The notes: generated by a model from the sequence alone, not told the origin. A stretch of 64,000 bases of DNA from Hymenobacter nitidus (GCF_020447315.1 NZ_JAJADQ010000002.1:186001-250000); one strand, 5' to 3'. Shown: positions 1-8,700, counted from the stretch's first letter. Made by a program: numbers and translations.

Positions 1-8
1 TTTGATTA

Positions 9-569
9 TCAGAAATTACTTTTAAACAGCTTGATGGCAATGGCCAGCAGAATCACGCCGAACACGCGGCGCAGAATATCCTCGCCGGCCTTGCCCAGCT
101 TGCGCTCAATCCAGGCCGAGCTTTTGAGCACGATGAACACAAATACCAGGTTCAGGGCAATGCCCACCAGCACGTTGGGCAGGGAGTAGGCGGCCCGCAG
201 GGAAAGCAGGGTCGTCATGGTGCCGGCCCCCACGATGATGGGAAAGGCCAGGGGCACGATAGAGCCGGTGCGGGTGGTCGGGTCGTTTTTGAACAGCTCA
301 ATACCCAGAATCATCTCCATGCCGATGAGGAAGATGATGATGGCGCCGGCCAGGGCAAACGACTGGTAGTCGACCCCGAACAACGACAAGATGCTCTGGC
401 CCAGAAACAGGAACACCACCATCAGCACGCCCGCCACCAAGGTGGCCTTCTCGGAGTGAATCTTGCCCTCGCGCTGCCGGATCTGGATGATAATCGGGAT
501 GGAGCCCAGAATATCAATGACCGCAAACAGGGTAAGCGTAACCGAGAAGATTTCCTTGAGAGAAAACAT
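9..569 (-). CDS. MarC family integral membrane protein
   Basis: A 186-residue, very hydrophobic protein with about six membrane segments, matching the MarC/UPF0056 family. The family hallmarks visible are an N-terminal segment with FAVIDILGSIPI, the FLIGMEMILGIELF segment and the polar PLAFPIIVGAGTMTTLLSL segment. The family is found in the inner membrane; despite its name it has no proven role in multiple antibiotic resistance and its substrate is unknown. An upstream in-frame start would add 18 residues made of the FHSFIQSFSHS repeat translation, so I chose the ATG at 567-569 (MFSLKEIF). The gene lies downstream of the SerC-like gene on the same strand, separated by an 8-nt-period inverted repeat that ends almost at this start codon. 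Confidence 0.88.
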   Translation of the reverse strand: MFSLKEIFSVTLTLFAVIDILGSIPIIIQIRQREGKIHSEKATLVAGVLMVVFLFLGQSILSLFGVDYQSFALAGAIIIFLIGMEMILGIELFKNDPTTRTGSIVPLAFPIIVGAGTMTTLLSLRAAYSLPNVLVGIALNLVFVFIVLKSSAWIERKLGKAGEDILRRVFGVILLAIAIKLFKSNF

Positions 570-572
570 AGG

Positions 573-670
573 TGAATGGGAGAATGATTGAATGAAAGAA
601 TGAAAGAATGGAGGGGGAATCAAGTGTTGTGGTCATTTAACCATTCCCCCATTCATCCATTCAACCATTG
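573..670. repeat. Inverted pair of 8-nt-period arrays (locus A)
   Basis: GAATG recurs at 574, 582, 590, 598 and 606, exactly every 8 nt. The complementary CATTC/CATTG recurs at 642, 650, 658 and 666, again exactly every 8 nt. The two arms are separated by about 25 nt and fill the gap between the aminotransferase stop and the marC-type start. The arms could pair as an extended imperfect hairpin. Confidence 0.85.
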
Positions 671-671
671 G

Positions 672-1736
672 CTAGGCGAATTCGCGGGCGAAAAACTGGA
701 CCAGCTGCTCGTAGGCCACATCGGGAATGGCCGGGAAGTTGGCAATGCGCAACGAGTTCGACTTCCAGCTGCCGTAGCCGTTGCCCAGCTGCAGGCCCTG
801 GGCCAGGGCGCGGCGCTTCACGTCGTCAATCAGCGCGGGCGGGCCCTGCAGACCGATGACGGTGGTGGAGCGGGTTTCCGGGTTCGTCACCAGCGGGGTG
901 AGCTGGGTGGCTTGGTCGAAGTAGTCGTAGAGCTTGGTGGCGCGGTCGAGCAGGTGCTGGTGCACAGCCTTGATGGGCTCCCGGTCCGTCAGCACCCGGC
1001 TGAGCAGGTAGATACCCAGCACGTTGGGCGTGTGGGTGGTCTGGAAGTTGAGCATCTTCTCGTACTGGGCCACCAGGCTGTTGTAGTGGCTCCGCTCGTT
1101 GAACTGGCGGAAGCGCGCCACTGCCCGCGGCGACAACACCATGATGCCCAGGCCGGCTGGCATGCCGAAGCACTTTTGCACCGAGCCGTACCAGATGTCG
1201 GCCTTAATATACTTGAGCTGAATGCCGCCCAGCGAAGACGTGGCATCCACGGCCAGCAGGGCATTGCCCAGGCGGTTATACAGGTTCAGAATGAAGCCGT
1301 CGCGCAGCTGGGTAGCGTTGGACGTCTCGTTCTGCGTCACGCAGACCAGGTCCACCGAGTCGTCGGGCAGGGGTAGGGTGTAGACTTCGGGCAGCTCGTC
1401 GATGCCGAACTGCTGGCCGACGCTGTTGGGGCGCAGGGCCTTGGCGTACTCAAACCACTTTTCGCCAAAGGCGCCGCTGTACAGGTGAAAGCTCTTGTTG
1501 GGCGTCAGGCTCTGGGCCAGCACTTCCCAGCACTCGGTGGCCGAGCTCAGGAAGTACACGGTGTAGTCCTGGGGGATGTTGAGCTTGGTTTTCAGGTCGG
1601 CCACGGTCTGGCGCATCAGGCCCGTAAACCGCTCGCCGCGGTGCGGGGCCGAGAGCCAGCCCTCGTCGAAAGCATCCTGCAGATAGCCGCGCAACTCAGG
1701 ATACACCTGCGACGGGCCGGGGTTGAATGTATACAT
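672..1736 (-). CDS. Class V aminotransferase, phosphoserine aminotransferase-like
   Basis: A 354-residue PLP enzyme of aminotransferase class V, closest in form to SerC (phosphoserine/phosphohydroxythreonine aminotransferase). It opens with FNPGPSQVYPEL, the substrate-loop start typical of SerC-like proteins. It has the cofactor aspartate in VDATSSLGG and the Schiff-base lysine at K188 in GSVQKCFGMPAGLG. It ends with the NGYGSWKSNSLRIANFPA segment, which in SerC carries the carboxylate-binding arginine. The family makes L-serine from 3-phosphoserine, or acts in vitamin B6 synthesis. A conventional TACCTTTG promoter box lies 27 nt upstream on the same strand. No serA is adjacent, so the exact substrate is inferred. 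Confidence 0.82.
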   Translation of the reverse strand: MYTFNPGPSQVYPELRGYLQDAFDEGWLSAPHRGERFTGLMRQTVADLKTKLNIPQDYTVYFLSSATECWEVLAQSLTPNKSFHLYSGAFGEKWFEYAKALRPNSVGQQFGIDELPEVYTLPLPDDSVDLVCVTQNETSNATQLRDGFILNLYNRLGNALLAVDATSSLGGIQLKYIKADIWYGSVQKCFGMPAGLGIMVLSPRAVARFRQFNERSHYNSLVAQYEKMLNFQTTHTPNVLGIYLLSRVLTDREPIKAVHQHLLDRATKLYDYFDQATQLTPLVTNPETRSTTVIGLQGPPALIDDVKRRALAQGLQLGNGYGSWKSNSLRIANFPAIPDVAYEQLVQFFAREFA

Positions 1737-1763
1737 AGGTGGAAAAGGCTAAAGGAAGAGGCG

Positions 1764-1771
1764 CAAAGGTA
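1764..1771 (-). promoter_or_regulatory. Bacteroidetes -7 box (TACCTTTG) for the SerC-like gene
   Basis: Minus-strand TACCTTTG fits the Bacteroidetes TAnnTTTG element and lies 27 nt upstream of the ATG at 1736. No clear -33 TTG was found. Confidence 0.5.
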
Positions 1772-1777
1772 GGAAAG

Positions 1778-1870
1778 GTGAAATGGTGAGGTGGTGAAAT
1801 TGTGAGTTGTTCGTCTGTGACAAGTCGAGCCAACAGAATAAGCGCGTTAGCATTTCACCTCTCTTTCATC
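1778..1870. repeat. 8-nt-period array with inverted partner (locus B)
   Basis: GTGA-led octamers start at 1778, 1786, 1794 and 1802 (GTGAAATG, GTGAGGTG, GTGAAATT, GTGAGTTG). The complementary CATTTCAC starts at 1851. The right arm runs into the last codons of the small gene 1847-2086, so that protein's C-terminus may derive from the repeat. The same GTGAAATG word recurs at 59411-59520. Confidence 0.7.
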
Positions 1871-2086
1871 CAGCCAATCAATAACCCATTCCATGTCATC
1901 AATGAAAAAGGGAATATGCTCTTGCTTTTCAAGCCACCAGTCAAAGGCTTCCTCTGCGTTGTGGACCAAAACAAAGTATCCCCCTGTATCTCCCTGCGTG
2001 TCGTCTACTATTTCGACAATCCACCCAGGGTGCTCTCCCTGAAGAATACGACCTTTCTTTCCAAAGAAGTAAAGCGGTTGATTCAT
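1847..2086 (-). CDS. Small hypothetical protein (79 aa)
   Basis: I do not recognise this protein. It is 79 residues, acidic and rich in Trp (GWIVEIVDD, DWWLEKQ, MEWVIDWLDE), has no signal peptide or membrane segment, and reads like a small globular alpha/beta domain. It starts at an ATG 21 nt from the stop of the neighbouring aroQ on the same strand, so the two may be cotranscribed. Its base composition is visibly more AT-rich than the flanking genes, which could mean recent acquisition or weak selection. Its last residues (REVKC) are encoded by the right arm of repeat locus B. Confidence 0.6.
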   Translation of the reverse strand: MNQPLYFFGKKGRILQGEHPGWIVEIVDDTQGDTGGYFVLVHNAEEAFDWWLEKQEHIPFFIDDMEWVIDWLDEREVKC

Positions 2087-2106
2087 GGCTTAAACGAACA
2101 GCATCC

Positions 2107-2553
2107 TCACACCTTAAACCCCACGCGCTTGGGGCGCAGGCCCTCGAAGTAGTGCAGGGCCAGGCGGTAGCTGTCGAGCTTGAAACCGCTGATGCTGCCG
2201 ATGCAGTTCTTGCCGATCAGGCTCTTGTGGCGGATTTCCTCGCGGGCGGCCACGTTCGAGAGGTGCACTTCCACGGTGGGCGTGTTGATGGCGGCCAGCG
2301 CGTCGGCCAGGGCCAGGCTGGTGTGGGTGTAGGCGCCGGCGTTGAGCACGATGCCGTGGTAGGTGAAGCCTACCTCGTGAATCTTGTCGATCAGCTCGCC
2401 TTCGTGGTTGCTCTGGAAGTACTCCAGCGTAAAATCGGGGAAGGCCTCGCGCAGCTCGGGCAGGTACTCGTCGAAGGAGCGGGTGCCGTAGATGCCCGGC
2501 TCGCGGCGGCCCAGCAGGTTCAGGTTGGGGCCGTTGATAATCAGGATTTGCAT
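2107..2553 (-). CDS. aroQ: 3-dehydroquinate dehydratase, type II
   Basis: A 148-residue protein, the usual length for type II dehydroquinases, which form dodecamers in the cytoplasm. It catalyses 3-dehydroquinate to 3-dehydroshikimate, step three of the shikimate pathway. All family signatures are present: IINGPNLNLLGRREPGIYG with the catalytic Tyr and Arg in the flexible lid, FQSNHEGELID, IVLNAGAYTHTS for substrate binding, and VEVHLSN with the catalytic His. A TATCTTTG box lies 27 nt upstream, and a composite palindromic repeat follows it. Confidence 0.96.
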   Translation of the reverse strand: MQILIINGPNLNLLGRREPGIYGTRSFDEYLPELREAFPDFTLEYFQSNHEGELIDKIHEVGFTYHGIVLNAGAYTHTSLALADALAAINTPTVEVHLSNVAAREEIRHKSLIGKNCIGSISGFKLDSYRLALHYFEGLRPKRVGFKV

Positions 2554-2579
2554 AGTAGGGGTTGTGGTAGCGTGGGGCT

Positions 2580-2587
2580 CAAAGATA
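2580..2587 (-). promoter_or_regulatory. -7 box (TATCTTTG) for aroQ
   Basis: Minus-strand TATCTTTG matches TAnnTTTG and lies 27 nt upstream of the aroQ ATG. The -33 element is not evident. Confidence 0.5.
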
Positions 2588-2588
2588 G

Positions 2589-2775
2589 AGAACTGTCATC
2601 CTGAGCCCAGCGAAGGACCTTATGGGCTGCGAACGGCCAAGATGCGGAAGCCAATTCAACTGCCCCTCATGTCGAGCAGGACGGTATACCACATTGCACG
2701 CGAGCTGTCTCGCTCTGCTCGACATGACGGGCTGGTCGTTTACGCTGCTTCACTGCGTTCGGGATGACAGAACTG
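2589..2775. repeat. Composite palindromic intergenic repeat, copy 1
   Basis: Nested inverted repeats occupy the aroQ-xerD gap. The outer arms are CTGTCATCC (2593-2601) and GGATGACAG (2762-2770). The inner arms are CATGTCGAGCAG (2668-2679) and its exact complement (2715-2726). The left end carries TCATCCTGAGC followed by AGCGAAGGACC, which recurs at 42110-42133. It encodes no plausible protein. Confidence 0.8.
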
Positions 2776-2783
2776 TATCTTTG
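2776..2783 (+). promoter_or_regulatory. -7 box (TATCTTTG) for xerD
   Basis: TATCTTTG lies 33 nt upstream of the xerD ATG, immediately after the end of the palindromic repeat. Confidence 0.5.
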
Positions 2784-2815
2784 CCTTCCGCTTCTTTCAC
2801 CACCTTTCCTTGTTC

Positions 2816-3718
2816 ATGTCCACCTGGTCTATCAGCATCAAGCAGTTCGAAGGCTACCTCCAGCTGGAAAAGTCGCTTTCCGCCAACACGGTGGAAGCCT
2901 ACGTGCGCGACATTGGCAAGCTGCGCCAGTACCTGGAAATTTCCAAGCTGCCCGCCAGCCCGGCCCAGGTTACGACCCGCATCCTGCGCGACTTTCTGGC
3001 CTGGCTCGGCGAGCTGGGCATGAGCGCCACCTCCCAGGCCCGCACCCTGTCGGGCATCAAGGCCTTCTATAGCTACCTGATTATGGAGGATTTGCTCACG
3101 CTGGACCCGACCGACACGCTGGAAGCGCCCAAAGTGGGCCGCAAGCTGCCCGATACGCTCAGCTACGAGGAAATCACGCAGGTGCTGGAGGCCGTGGACC
3201 TGAGCACCAACGAAGGCACCCGCAACCGCGCCATCCTCGAAACGCTCTATTCCTCGGGCCTGCGCGTGTCGGAGCTAACGGAGCTGCGCTTGTCCAACCT
3301 CTACGCCGACCAGGGCTTCGTACGCGTGACGGGCAAAGGCAACAAGGAGCGCCTGGTGCCCATCGGGCGCGACGCGCTGAAGCACATCGGCTTCTACATC
3401 AGCGGGGTGCGCTGCCACCTCGACATTCAGCCCGGCCACGAAGACTTCGTGTTTCTGAACCGGCGCGGCTCCAAGTTGTCCCGCATCATGATTTTCAACA
3501 TCATCAAGGACGTGGTGGAAAAGGCCGGCGTGCCGAAAGTGGTAAGCCCGCACACCTTCCGCCACAGCTTTGCCACCCACCTCATCGAAGGCGGCGCCGA
3601 CCTACGGGCCGTGCAGGAAATGCTGGGCCACGAGAGTATTACTACCACCGAAATCTACACCCACCTCGACCGGGACTACCTGCGCCAGATTATCACCGAG
3701 TTTCACCCCCGCAGCTGA
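2816..3718 (+). CDS. xerD: Site-specific tyrosine recombinase XerD/XerC
   Basis: A 300-residue recombinase, the standard Xer length. An N-terminal SAM-like core-binding domain (about 1-95) is followed by the catalytic domain. All active-site residues are visible: R150 in SSGLRVSEL, K174 in TGKGNKER, H246 and R249 in HTFRHSFATHL, H272 in LGHESITTTEIY, and the nucleophile Y281. The family resolves chromosome dimers at dif together with FtsK, and ftsK lies two genes downstream. The start could be ATG 2810 or 2816; I use 2816 (MSTWSISIKQ), six bases further in. XerC and XerD cannot be separated firmly by eye. Confidence 0.93.
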   Translation: MSTWSISIKQFEGYLQLEKSLSANTVEAYVRDIGKLRQYLEISKLPASPAQVTTRILRDFLAWLGELGMSATSQARTLSGIKAFYSYLIMEDLLTLDPTDTLEAPKVGRKLPDTLSYEEITQVLEAVDLSTNEGTRNRAILETLYSSGLRVSELTELRLSNLYADQGFVRVTGKGNKERLVPIGRDALKHIGFYISGVRCHLDIQPGHEDFVFLNRRGSKLSRIMIFNIIKDVVEKAGVPKVVSPHTFRHSFATHLIEGGADLRAVQEMLGHESITTTEIYTHLDRDYLRQIITEFHPRS

Positions 3719-3804
3719 AAAGCCGCTGCTGCAGAAATACTGCTTCAGGTAAGGCGCAAAAGCCGGTGAAAAATCTTTGGCAGGGAAGGAGCGAGGCCAG
3801 TGCT

Positions 3805-3812
3805 TATTTTTG
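3805..3812 (+). promoter_or_regulatory. -7 box (TATTTTTG) for the membrane protein gene
   Basis: TATTTTTG lies 20 nt before the ATG at 3832. A TTG at 3777-3779 is 25 nt upstream, slightly longer than the usual spacing. Its position inside the longer open frame argues that translation starts at 3832, not 3766. Confidence 0.45.
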
Positions 3813-3831
3813 CGGCTTGCTCTCCACTCCC

Positions 3832-5541
3832 ATGCGTCTTTCTTCCCGGGCAACCCATCCGCTGGGCTGGGCTCTGCTGGCCCTGTTGCTGTTTCTGCTG
3901 CCGTTTGCCCTGCTGCGCGAGCAAAGCTACGTCACCATCGACGACAACCTCGACGCGGAGCTGTCGATTCCCTACCTGCTCACCCGGCACCAGCTGGCCC
4001 TTGACTACCGGGCCGGGGCCGTGGTACTTCCCATTATGAACGGGCTGCCGCGCAATGCTTTGCGACCCGGGCTGAGCATCACGGTGCTGTTATTCGGCCT
4101 TTTCGAGCCGCTGCCGGCTTACCTGGTGCAGCAGGCCCTGCTGCGGGTGCTGGCCCTGCTGGGCATGTACGCGCTGCTCCGGCGGCATGTGCTGCCGGCG
4201 CCCCGGGCGCGGGCCGTAGCAGCCGGGCTAAGCCTGGCCTGGGCCGTGTTGCCCTTCTACTCGATGTACGGCCTCACGGTGCTGGGCCAGCCCTGGCTGC
4301 TCTATGCTTTCCTGAACCTGCGCCGGGGCCCGGGCCGCTGGCCCGACTGGCTGCTGATTGCCGCCTTCCCGTTCTGGTCGATGTTCGTGTTCGTGGGGCC
4401 GTTTGTGGTGGTGGGCATCGGAACCCTGTTGCTCTCCGATGTGGTGCGGGGCCGCCGCTGGTCGTGGCCGGTGGTGGGCGGCCTGGGGCTGCTGGTAGGC
4501 CTGTATCTGGTCGTCGAATATCCGCTGGTATATTCCCTGCTGGTCGCCAGGCAGTTCGTGCCCCACCGCCTGGAGTTTGATCTGAGCCGCCTCTCACCCC
4601 AGGGAGTAGGGGCGGGGCTACAGTCGGCGGCACAGTACTTTTTCATGGGGCAATACCACGCCAGCCGGTTTTTTCACGGCGTGGCGCTGCTGGCCGGGCT
4701 GTGGGCTTTCCGGCGGCCGGCCGGGCCCGGGCAGGTGCCGCGTTCCGCCATTGGGAGCGTGCTGGCAGTGCTGGTCGGTCTGGCGCTGTTCTGTGGATTC
4801 TACCCCCAACTCGTCGGGCAGGTGCAGGATCTGGTGCCGGCCCTGCGCACGTTCAATTTGAGTCGGTTTCACTTTCTGACGCCGCTGCTGTGGTTTGTGC
4901 TGCTGGCCTGGGGACTGCAAGCTTTACCTTATGGCAAAGTATCTATGGCTCTGGTTGTGATGCAGATAGGTGTCGGATTGGCAATGAATGCCGAGTGGCT
5001 CAACAACCTGCGGGAGCTGGCCAGGCGCCCCAAGCCCACCGAGCCCAACTATCAGGCCTACGTGGCGCCGGCCCTCTTCGCCCAGGTTCGCCACGCTATT
5101 CAGCAGCAGTCCGGGCAGCGGCCCGCCCAGTACCGCGTGGCCTGCCTGGGTCTGCCGCCGGCCGTGGCCCAGCTCAACGGCTTCTACACTCTGGACAGCT
5201 ACCAGAACCACTACCCGCTGGCCTACAAACAGGCGTTCCGGCCCATCATTGCCGGCGAGCTGGCCAAGACCCCCGACCTGCAAACCTACTTCGACGCCTG
5301 GGGCAACCGCTGCTACCTGTTCTCGGCCGAGCTGGGCAAGAATTTTCGCGTCGGTGCGTTTCCGGAGCGCGTGGTGCAGGATTTTGACTTTAATGCCGTG
5401 GCCTTCCGCCAGCTGGGCGGGCGTTACGTGCTGTCTGCCGCCCGGTTAGCCCAGCCTGGGCGCAGCGGTTTGGCCCTGCGCCACGATTTTTCGGCTAGGA
5501 ACGCGTACTGGCACCTGTATCTTTACGAAGTGCAGCCGTAG
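3832..5541 (+). CDS. Polytopic membrane protein, DUF6044-like
   Basis: A 569-residue protein with about ten to twelve hydrophobic segments in its first 400 residues and a soluble C-terminal domain. After TM1 comes a loop with TIDDNLDAELSI. The C-terminal part has LDSYQNHYPLAYKQAF and YFDAWGNRCYLFSAEL, which resemble DUF6044 (Bacillus YkoS-like) proteins as I remember them. The overall plan, an acidic DN/DD motif in the first loop of a GT-C-like membrane protein, suggests a lipid-linked sugar transferase or flippase-associated role, but this is inference. A longer start at 3766 is possible; I chose ATG 3832 because a promoter box and non-hydrophobic residues lie in the extra segment. Confidence 0.75.
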   Translation: MRLSSRATHPLGWALLALLLFLLPFALLREQSYVTIDDNLDAELSIPYLLTRHQLALDYRAGAVVLPIMNGLPRNALRPGLSITVLLFGLFEPLPAYLVQQALLRVLALLGMYALLRRHVLPAPRARAVAAGLSLAWAVLPFYSMYGLTVLGQPWLLYAFLNLRRGPGRWPDWLLIAAFPFWSMFVFVGPFVVVGIGTLLLSDVVRGRRWSWPVVGGLGLLVGLYLVVEYPLVYSLLVARQFVPHRLEFDLSRLSPQGVGAGLQSAAQYFFMGQYHASRFFHGVALLAGLWAFRRPAGPGQVPRSAIGSVLAVLVGLALFCGFYPQLVGQVQDLVPALRTFNLSRFHFLTPLLWFVLLAWGLQALPYGKVSMALVVMQIGVGLAMNAEWLNNLRELARRPKPTEPNYQAYVAPALFAQVRHAIQQQSGQRPAQYRVACLGLPPAVAQLNGFYTLDSYQNHYPLAYKQAFRPIIAGELAKTPDLQTYFDAWGNRCYLFSAELGKNFRVGAFPERVVQDFDFNAVAFRQLGGRYVLSAARLAQPGRSGLALRHDFSARNAYWHLYLYEVQP

Positions 5542-5594
5542 CAACCCCACGGCTGCCCGAGCGCCGGCGGGGCCGCAAAACCGCCGAAATTCCC

Positions 5595-5602
5595 TAGATT
5601 TG
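5595..5602 (+). promoter_or_regulatory. -7 box (TAGATTTG) for ftsK
   Basis: TAGATTTG lies 22 nt upstream of the ftsK ATG. There is no obvious TTG at the -33 position. Confidence 0.4.
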
Positions 5603-5623
5603 GCCTTTTAGTGCGTCATAATA

Positions 5624-8593
5624 ATGGCAAAAAATACGTACAAGCAGAATACTCCGGCGGCCCCCGGGCGAGGCAATGAGCCCCGGCCGGTGCGCAACCA
5701 GACGCGGCCCGCTCCCGAGCCGGCCCGCGAGCCGCGGCCAAGCGCGCCCAAAGCCGCGGCCAAAGCTCATTCCCGCGGGGTCAAGCTGCCGGCCATCAAG
5801 CTGGGCAATCCGTTTGCCTTCCTGCGCGACCGGCGCTTTCAGCTCTTCCTGGGCTTCTTTTTCCTGCTCAGCTCCATCTACCTGACCATTGCCTTTGTCT
5901 CATTCGTGTTCACCGGGCACGCCGACCAAAGCGTGGTGGAAGGCTTGAGCACGACTCCCGTGAAGGAGGCCGGGCAGGAGTCGGGCAACTGGCTGGGGCT
6001 GGTGGGCGCCATGTTGGCCCAGCTCCTGATTTACAAGGGTTTCGGCGTGGCCGCCTTTGCCGTTATTCCCATCGTGTTCTTCCTGGGCTACAAAATCGTG
6101 TTCCGGCGCGCCGAAGTGTCGCTGAGCTACGTGCTGGCCCTGTGCCTGTTCTCGATGGTGTGGCTGAGCATGCTGATGGGCTACATCGTGTTGTCGCTCG
6201 AAGCCCCCGACGCCGATGCCAGCCTGGCCCACAGCCTCGATTTCTTGAGCGGTGGCATTGGTTACGAAGCCGCCCTGTGGCTCGACAGCCTCATTGGCTG
6301 GGGCACGGTGCTGCTGCTGGCTTTCCTGCTCATCTCCTTCGTGGTGTACTTCTTCAACGTGACCAGCCTGAACCTGCGCCGCAGCGAAACGGAAGAAGCC
6401 GACGAGCCAGTAGTAGCCGTTGGCAATCAGCCGTTTGCTTCCGCCGCTAACCACGCTGCCAGCCCCGCCGCTTCTTTTGAGGAAGACGAGGAAGAAGCAG
6501 CTCCGGAAATGACTCTGCGCCGCGTGGGGCCGGTGGCCACGCCCGTGGCCGCAACTGCCCGCCCGGTAGCCATCGAACCCGAGCCGAAGCCGGAGTATGA
6601 GGAAGATGAAGTAGAAGAGGAAGAATATACTGCGGGCCCGGTTGCCGCTTCGGGGCCGGCCTTCAGCATTGCTGCTCCCGAGCCAGCCCCCGCCGTAGCG
6701 GCCGGTGCCGCTGCCGTGGTTATGTCGGTGGCCCCAACGGCGGCGGCCAGCCTGGCCAGTGCTTCCGCCACCGTGGCCGCGGCTGGTGCCGTTGCCAGTC
6801 TGCCGAAAGGCCCGAGCTTCTCCTTTGAAACGCCCACCGACCCTGAGCCCCTAAGCATCGCGCCTTCCAGCATTCCGACGCCGTTGTCGATGGCCGACCT
6901 GGCCGGGGACGACGATGCGCCGCTGCCGGCCACGCTGCCCCTACCGGCCCCGCGCGAAACGGCCGGTCCGGCCCTGCAGATCGAGAGCAAGCCCGGCGAG
7001 CTGGACCCCGCCGCCGGCGCCGACATGGCCGCCATTGCCGACGATGATGAGGATGCGGACATCATGCCCGCCGTCAACTACGACCCCACGCTGGACCTCT
7101 CGCGCTACCAGTACCCCACGCTGGAGCTGCTCAACGACTACGGCGTGGCCAAAGCCCAGGTGAGCAAGGAAGAGCTGGAAGCCAACAAGGACCGCATCGT
7201 GGAGACGCTGGGGCACTACGGCATCAACATCGCCAGCATCAAGGCCACCATCGGGCCCACCGTGACGCTCTACGAAATCGTGCCCGACGCCGGGGTGCGC
7301 ATCTCCAAAATCAAGAGCCTGGAAGACGATATTGCCCTGAGCCTGGCCGCGTTGGGTATCCGCATCATAGCGCCTATTCCGGGCAAAGGCACCATCGGTA
7401 TCGAGGTGCCGAATACCAAGAAGGAAATGGTGAGCATCCGGTCGGTTTTTGCCACCGAGAAGTTCATCAACACCGAAATGGACCTGCCGATTTCCTTCGG
7501 CCGCACCATCACCAACGAGGTATTCGTGGTCGATTTGGCCAAAATGCCCCACCTGCTGATGGCCGGGGCCACGGGCCAGGGTAAGTCGGTGGGTTTGAAC
7601 GTCATTCTGGCCTCGCTGCTGTACAAGCGCCACCCCGCCCAGCTCAAGTTCGTACTCGTCGACCCCAAAAAGGTGGAACTGAGCATCTTCAACAAGATTG
7701 AGCGCCACTTTCTGGCCAAGCTGCCCGACACGGAGGAGGCCATCATCACCGACACCAAGAAGGTAGTAAACACGCTCAACTCCCTGTGTATGGAGATGGA
7801 CAAGCGCTACGATCTGCTGAAGGATGCCGGCTGCCGCAACCTGAAGGAGTACAACCGCAAATTCATCGAGCGGCGCCTCAACCCCAAGAAGGGCCACCGT
7901 TTTATGCCCTTCATCGTGCTGGTGATTGACGAGCTGGCCGACCTGATGATGACGGCCGGCAAGGAAGTCGAAACGCCCATTGCCCGCCTGGCCCAGCTGG
8001 CCCGCGCCATTGGTATTCACCTGATTGTGGCTACCCAGCGCCCGTCGGTGAACGTTATTACCGGTATCATCAAGGCCAACTTCCCGTGCCGGATTTCCTT
8101 CAAGGTAACCTCCAAGATTGATTCGCGTACCATCCTCGACGCCGGCGGCGCCGACCAGCTCGTGGGCCAGGGCGACATGCTGATTTCGCAGGGCTCCGAC
8201 ATCATCCGGGTGCAGTGCGCCTTCATTGATACGCCCGAGGTAGACCGCCTCTGTGACTTTATCGGTGAGCAGCAGGGCTACCCCGATGCCTACCTGCTGC
8301 CGGAAGTAGCCGGGGAAAGCGGCGGGGGCAGCGGCGACGCTGAAGACTTCGATGCCGCCTCCCGCGACAGCATGTTTGAGGAAGCCGCCCGCGTGATTGT
8401 AACCCACCAGCAGGGCAGCACCTCGCTGCTGCAGCGTCGCCTGAAGCTGGGCTACAACCGCGCCGGCCGCCTGATCGACCAATTGGAGCACGCCGGCATC
8501 GTGGGTCCATTTGAAGGCAGCAAGGCCCGGGAGGTATTAATTCCGGACGAATACAGTTTGGAACAGTTGTTGAATAACCTGCCCAAAAGTTAG
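5624..8593 (+). CDS. ftsK: DNA translocase FtsK/SpoIIIE
   Basis: A 989-residue septal DNA pump that moves chromosome termini through the division septum and activates Xer recombination. A basic, Pro/Ala-rich N-terminus (1-60) is followed by four to five membrane segments (about 65-245). Next come a long Ala/Pro/Glu low-complexity linker (about 250-490), the alpha-beta motor and a C-terminal winged-helix gamma domain (about 915-985, QRRLKLGYNRAGRLIDQLE), which in the family reads KOPS sites. Walker A is GATGQGKSVGLN with K654, and Walker B is FIVLVIDELADLMM. Its position directly upstream of the lolA-like gene is common in Bacteroidetes. Confidence 0.97.
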   Translation: MAKNTYKQNTPAAPGRGNEPRPVRNQTRPAPEPAREPRPSAPKAAAKAHSRGVKLPAIKLGNPFAFLRDRRFQLFLGFFFLLSSIYLTIAFVSFVFTGHADQSVVEGLSTTPVKEAGQESGNWLGLVGAMLAQLLIYKGFGVAAFAVIPIVFFLGYKIVFRRAEVSLSYVLALCLFSMVWLSMLMGYIVLSLEAPDADASLAHSLDFLSGGIGYEAALWLDSLIGWGTVLLLAFLLISFVVYFFNVTSLNLRRSETEEADEPVVAVGNQPFASAANHAASPAASFEEDEEEAAPEMTLRRVGPVATPVAATARPVAIEPEPKPEYEEDEVEEEEYTAGPVAASGPAFSIAAPEPAPAVAAGAAAVVMSVAPTAAASLASASATVAAAGAVASLPKGPSFSFETPTDPEPLSIAPSSIPTPLSMADLAGDDDAPLPATLPLPAPRETAGPALQIESKPGELDPAAGADMAAIADDDEDADIMPAVNYDPTLDLSRYQYPTLELLNDYGVAKAQVSKEELEANKDRIVETLGHYGINIASIKATIGPTVTLYEIVPDAGVRISKIKSLEDDIALSLAALGIRIIAPIPGKGTIGIEVPNTKKEMVSIRSVFATEKFINTEMDLPISFGRTITNEVFVVDLAKMPHLLMAGATGQGKSVGLNVILASLLYKRHPAQLKFVLVDPKKVELSIFNKIERHFLAKLPDTEEAIITDTKKVVNTLNSLCMEMDKRYDLLKDAGCRNLKEYNRKFIERRLNPKKGHRFMPFIVLVIDELADLMMTAGKEVETPIARLAQLARAIGIHLIVATQRPSVNVITGIIKANFPCRISFKVTSKIDSRTILDAGGADQLVGQGDMLISQGSDIIRVQCAFIDTPEVDRLCDFIGEQQGYPDAYLLPEVAGESGGGSGDAEDFDAASRDSMFEEAARVIVTHQQGSTSLLQRRLKLGYNRAGRLIDQLEHAGIVGPFEGSKAREVLIPDEYSLEQLLNNLPKS

Positions 8594-8700
8594 CTAGCAG
8601 TGCGACAAAAGCGGTTCTTTCCGGGTTATTCTTCCAACTAACCGCTTACACCCAGTCGCTCCGCTTTCCTCTAACTCCCTCAAGACACCATCCTTTCCTA

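Noticed and set aside
573..670. CRISPR array
   Set aside because: Units are 8 nt without unique spacers, and no cas gene is present anywhere in the window.
588..1376. Long plus-strand open frame opposite the SerC-like gene
   Set aside because: Antisense shadow of a clear aminotransferase; the translation is low in complexity and has no domain.
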